Part shown: positions 61,321-64,000 of the stretch, piece after piece
Layout: every line of letters starts with the position of its first letter
Numbering within the stretch: the first letter of the stretch is position 1
Assembly (NCBI GenBank): GCA_016302165.1
Contig: JAEDOD010000001.1
Coordinates: 4,903-68,902 of the forward strand
DNA: 64,000 bases
Source: Sphaerochaetaceae bacterium
GTDB taxonomy: Bacteria > Spirochaetota > Spirochaetia > Sphaerochaetales > Sphaerochaetaceae
Reading direction: 5' to 3'
Made by a program: the position numbers and the translations under genes
The notes under the pieces: generated by a model
What the model was told of the DNA's origin: nothing
Databases searched by the model: none
The model's input: the letters and a program-made list of their open reading frames with translations, nothing else

Positions 61321-63023
61321 TTTCTCACCTTCCTGTCGTAGGATATGAATCTTCTTGTGAAGAGAGTCTCGTCGATACCTGTAAGACTTGCCAGGTCTGA
61401 AAGGCTGGTGCGCTTAAGGCTGGCCTTCTCCAGAAGAGAATCATCTGTCAGGATTGCGGAAGGGTTGTCAGAAGCAACCACCTCTCCATCTGTAAAGACC
61501 ACAGCCCTTTCAGAGTACTCTATCATCAGATGCATGTCGTGTGTGATCAGGATTATTGTGACACCATATGAGTTCAGCTCCTTCAGGAACTCCATGATCT
61601 CTGTATAGTGGCGGAAATCCTGGCCTGCTGTAGGTTCGTCTAGGATTATGATATCAGGATCCATAACCAGGATATCTGCAATGGTGACCCTTTTCTTCTG
61701 TCCGAAGGATAGGGCGCTGACTGGCCAGGAGCGGAAAGGGTAGAGGCCGCAGATCTTCAGAACCTTGTCTACCTTCTTTCCTATTTCTTCCTCTCCTTTC
61801 TTTCCTTCCAGCCTCAGGCCCAGGCTTACTTCGTCCCGGATCATAGGCTTGGTTATCATCTGGTTAGGGTTCTGCATTACGTATCCTATTCTTTCAGCCC
61901 TTTCCTTGATGGATAGGGAGGAGATATCCTTTCCTTCCAGAAGGACCAGGCCCTTCTTCTCCTTCTCGAAGCCGCAGAGCACTTTGGAGAATGTGCTCTT
62001 TCCGGCACCGTTCCTTCCGACTATGCTCATCATCTCTCCCTTTCGGATGGAGAAGTCTACGTTCTTCAGGCTTTCCTTTCCATTTGGGTAGGAAAAGGAT
62101 ATGCCCTTGGCTTCAAGAAGTATGGGCCTCCCGTCTTTAGCTTTATCCTCAGGAATATTCTCCATCCATCTTCTGACCTTTTCCTTATTCTCTTCACTAA
62201 GGATTAGGGTATCCATGGAACCTGGATGCATTTCCTCCTTTATCTCCACTCCTGCATATTTCAGGGCTGTGCAGTATAAGGGCTCCCTGATTCCATTTCT
62301 GATCAGGGCATCTGAGGACAGAAGGACATCTGGAGTGGTGTCCATAAGGATTTCACCTTCCCCCATAAGCACCACTCTGTCTACAGGACGATACAGCACA
62401 TCCTCCAGTCTATGCTCGATTATGATTACTGTAGCTCCTGTATCTTTATGGATCTGGTCAATAAGCTCTATAGTCTTCTTTCCTGATGCAGGGTCCAGGT
62501 TTGCCAAAGGTTCGTCGAAAAGGAAGATTTCAACGTCATCAACCATGACTCCTGCCAGGGATACCCTCTGCTTCTGTCCCCCACTGAGTTCATGGGGAGC
62601 GTGGTCAAGGAAGCCCTCTATCCCTACCTTTTCTGCAGCCTCCACCACACGTTTCTTCATCTCCTCGAGAGGCCTCATCTCGTTTTCCATGGCAAAGGCA
62701 ATGTCTTCCCCCACCGTAAGGCCTATGAATTGTCCGTCTGAGTCCTGAAGCACAGTTCCTGCAATCTTTGACAAGGAAAAGATGTCATAATCCCTGAAGG
62801 ATTTACCTTTTATGGTCAGCTCTCCCTCCACTTCTCCTTCATAGAATGCTGGAATGAGACCGTTGAGGCAGTTGAACAGTGTGGACTTTCCGCAGCCTGA
62901 GGGACCGCAGACCAGGACCTTCTCTCCTTTTCCTATCTCAAGGTTGATGCCCTTGAGGGTAGGCTCTGCCTGGGAAATGTATTTGAAACTGAAGTTATTG
63001 AAAGTGATGACGCTATCCTTCAC
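61317..63023 (-). CDS. ECF transporter ATPase, EcfA1-EcfA2 fusion
   Basis: 568 aa with two ABC domains in one chain. First: GPSGCGKST near residue 35, LSGGQKQRVSL, EIFLFDEPLANLD. Second: GRNGAGKST near residue 345, LSFGQKKRVTI, IIILDEPTAGQD. Usually EcfA1 and EcfA2 are separate proteins; the fusion is established in some lineages. The GTG at 63023 has AGAGAGG upstream; a longer left frame lacks similarity. It overlaps ecfT by 4 bases. Confidence 0.9.
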   Translation of the reverse strand: MKDSVITFNNFSFKYISQAEPTLKGINLEIGKGEKVLVCGPSGCGKSTLFNCLNGLIPAFYEGEVEGELTIKGKSFRDYDIFSLSKIAGTVLQDSDGQFIGLTVGEDIAFAMENEMRPLEEMKKRVVEAAEKVGIEGFLDHAPHELSGGQKQRVSLAGVMVDDVEIFLFDEPLANLDPASGKKTIELIDQIHKDTGATVIIIEHRLEDVLYRPVDRVVLMGEGEILMDTTPDVLLSSDALIRNGIREPLYCTALKYAGVEIKEEMHPGSMDTLILSEENKEKVRRWMENIPEDKAKDGRPILLEAKGISFSYPNGKESLKNVDFSIRKGEMMSIVGRNGAGKSTFSKVLCGFEKEKKGLVLLEGKDISSLSIKERAERIGYVMQNPNQMITKPMIRDEVSLGLRLEGKKGEEEIGKKVDKVLKICGLYPFRSWPVSALSFGQKKRVTIADILVMDPDIIILDEPTAGQDFRHYTEIMEFLKELNSYGVTIILITHDMHLMIEYSERAVVFTDGEVVASDNPSAILTDDSLLEKASLKRTSLSDLASLTGIDETLFTRRFISYDRKVRK

Positions 63024-63048
63024 CTTGACCTCTCTGGAACAGATTAAC

Positions 63049-63076
63049 AAAAAATGGGGAATGGAATCCATTCCCC
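63049..63076 (-). terminator. Terminator between ecfS and the EcfA fusion
   Basis: On the minus strand, GGGGAATGG/CCATTCCCC (nine pairs, three-base loop) is followed by ATTTTTTG. It lies 18 bases after the stop of the S component gene and 26 bases before the EcfA start. Partial readthrough would make S component in excess over the energising module. Confidence 0.8.
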
Positions 63077-63094
63077 GAAGAAACTCAAATGAGC

Positions 63095-63646
63095 TTAGTT
63101 CTCCTTCTTGAGGCTTCCTGCCTTTGGCTTGGCGGCAGCATAAGCGACGCAGAGCAGTGTTCCCACAATTGCTGTTGTAACGATATTTGCGAGACCTCCA
63201 ACCAGACCCTGTAGGAATACCTTGTTTGCCGGCTCAGAGTAGATGAGGATATCCAGGACTGGAGCCACGATTCCCCAGGCGATAAGGTGTGCGATTACCT
63301 GAGTGATGTTGAAAGTGACGATCTCCTTTGTTCCGAAGCTCTTCTCAACATTGATTTTCTTTGCGCCAAGGCCCATTACAAGACCTGCAACGCCGCTGGC
63401 GATTACCCAGCTCCACCAGATTCCCCAGCCATAGGAGAAGTCGATGAGGGCATGGCCGATGAAAGCGATGAGGATACCTGCAACTGGTCCGAAGAGGGCA
63501 GCCATAAATGCCAGGAGACCATACTGGATGGAAATTGTTGTGTTTGGAACTGGGCTAGGAATAGCAACAAATCTTCCAAGGACGAAGAAGAGAGCGGCAC
63601 CGATTCCAATGGCGACAATTGTAACCACAGGTGACTTTTTGTTCAT
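63095..63646 (-). CDS. ECF transporter substrate-binding S component (UPF0397)
   Basis: 183-residue membrane S component with about five to six helices. The start MNKKSPVVTIVAIGIGAALF, FVLGRFVAIPSPVPNTTISI, GPVAGILIAFIGHALIDF and WWSWVIASGVAGLVMG are the UPF0397 pattern. The substrate is unproven for this family; a vitamin or similar compound is expected. The ATG has GGAAGG upstream; an upstream start is less likely. Confidence 0.9.
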   Translation of the reverse strand: MNKKSPVVTIVAIGIGAALFFVLGRFVAIPSPVPNTTISIQYGLLAFMAALFGPVAGILIAFIGHALIDFSYGWGIWWSWVIASGVAGLVMGLGAKKINVEKSFGTKEIVTFNITQVIAHLIAWGIVAPVLDILIYSEPANKVFLQGLVGGLANIVTTAIVGTLLCVAYAAAKPKAGSLKKEN

Positions 63647-63690
63647 AATTTTTCCTTCCTTTGTAAATGTTTGTAGCAATGATGTTCTAC

Positions 63691-63719
63691 ATTATTAGGG
63701 TTTTCCCCTGATTTTGCAA
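63691..63719 (-). promoter_or_regulatory. Promoter of the ECF operon
   Basis: On the minus strand TTGCAA and AATAAT are 17 bases apart. The predicted transcript leader is about 40 bases, too short for a classical vitamin riboswitch. No riboswitch consensus is visible between here and the ATG at 63646. Confidence 0.5.
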
Positions 63720-63802
63720 TAATTCAGAGTAAATTGGTATTGGACATTGAAGGGTGTGTCCTGAAAAATACTGAGCTAGTGGACAATCATTCTATAGATT
63801 CG

Positions 63803-64000
63803 TCACTGCAGAGCCTCACGACTGTCTGAGATTTTCTTTACCTCAGATTCATCAAGGTTTGTCACTCTAGCAATTTCTGAGATAGTCAAAGAGGACGAAG
63901 AAAGCAGGTTTTTAGCTATCTGGATTCGTTGTCTTTCTATGGCTTCCTCGCTTTCCTTTTTTTGCTCTCCAAGCTTCTTTTCCACTTCCTCGTTAAGCTT
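63803..64000 (-). CDS. C-terminal part of a probable Rpn/PDDEXK-family protein
   Basis: Open from the right edge of the window, 65 residues plus stop on the minus strand. The end, with RQRIQIAKNLLSSSSLTISE, then IARVTNLDESEVKKI, matches the C-terminal helix and helix-turn-helix-like tail of Rpn-type recombination-promoting nuclease / PD-(D/E)XK transposase-like proteins. The catalytic part lies outside the window. A GTG at 63985 is an internal valine. Confidence 0.5.
   Translation of the reverse strand, partial: KLNEEVEKKLGEQKKESEEAIERQRIQIAKNLLSSSSLTISEIARVTNLDESEVKKISDSREALQ

Overview
The window reads as a chromosomal segment of a Gram-negative spirochaete, most likely a gut- or sediment-type member of the Sphaerochaeta/Treponema side of Spirochaetota. 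This is inference from gene content, not a marker-gene result. Clues are the solute-binding protein whose signal peptide ends in a FAQGAQEA-like stretch, a eukaryote-like (type 2) isoleucyl-tRNA synthetase, a LolCDE-like system implying an outer membrane, a six-gene Rnf complex typical of anaerobes, and genes packed with 1-30 bp overlaps. Base composition is close to 50% GC throughout. I saw no rRNA, tRNA, CRISPR array or complete insertion sequence.

Layout. 1-5,040: lepA (cut by the window edge), an aldose epimerase and uridine kinase in one run, convergent yidD, then rpmF-acpP-rnc behind a strong promoter. 5,042-6,373: CCA-type nucleotidyltransferase on the minus strand. 6,486-11,445: an inducible sugar operon (fucose/arabinose-isomerase-like enzyme, LacI regulator, xylulokinase-like kinase, second aldose epimerase) with a promoter and a 20-bp palindromic operator. 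11,645-16,910: ileS, a lipoprotein, a small zinc-ribbon protein and trpS. 17,211-24,649 (minus): class II aldolase, split transketolase, PfkB kinase and an Afu/Fbp-type ABC importer, divergent from a DeoR regulator with a palindromic site between them. 25,611-29,080 (minus): SLC13/ArsB-like permease, ThiI and cysteine desulfurase. 29,163-35,273: aroB, a DEAH helicase, hisS and poly(A) polymerase. 35,278-39,187 (minus): two MgtE magnesium channels, each with a leader carrying the same spaced sequence motif, and a P-loop protein.

39,547-46,303: rnfCDGEAB plus a GH57-like protein. 46,333-53,280: prfB with its programmed +1 frameshift, a secreted PEGA-like protein, ftsY, a secreted repeat protein and a LolC/D/E-like ABC system in one overlapping string. 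53,324-60,489: RNase Z, a membrane-anchored protein with a long EVPVE-type repeat, an FtsB-like protein, TsaC, a DUF1015 protein, a small membrane protein, AroH chorismate mutase, a flavoprotein and a SAM-hydroxide adenosyltransferase family protein. 60,490-63,646 (minus): an ECF vitamin-type transporter, with a terminator between its S component and its energising module. The window ends in the C-terminal part of a probable Rpn/PDDEXK-family protein.

The two most interesting things are (i) the 7.4 kb operon coupling an iron-annotated but plausibly sugar-phosphate ABC importer to transketolase, aldolase and a sugar kinase, and (ii) the pair of mgtE leaders that share a 35-nt motif of fixed spacing and do not look like the classical M-box riboswitch.
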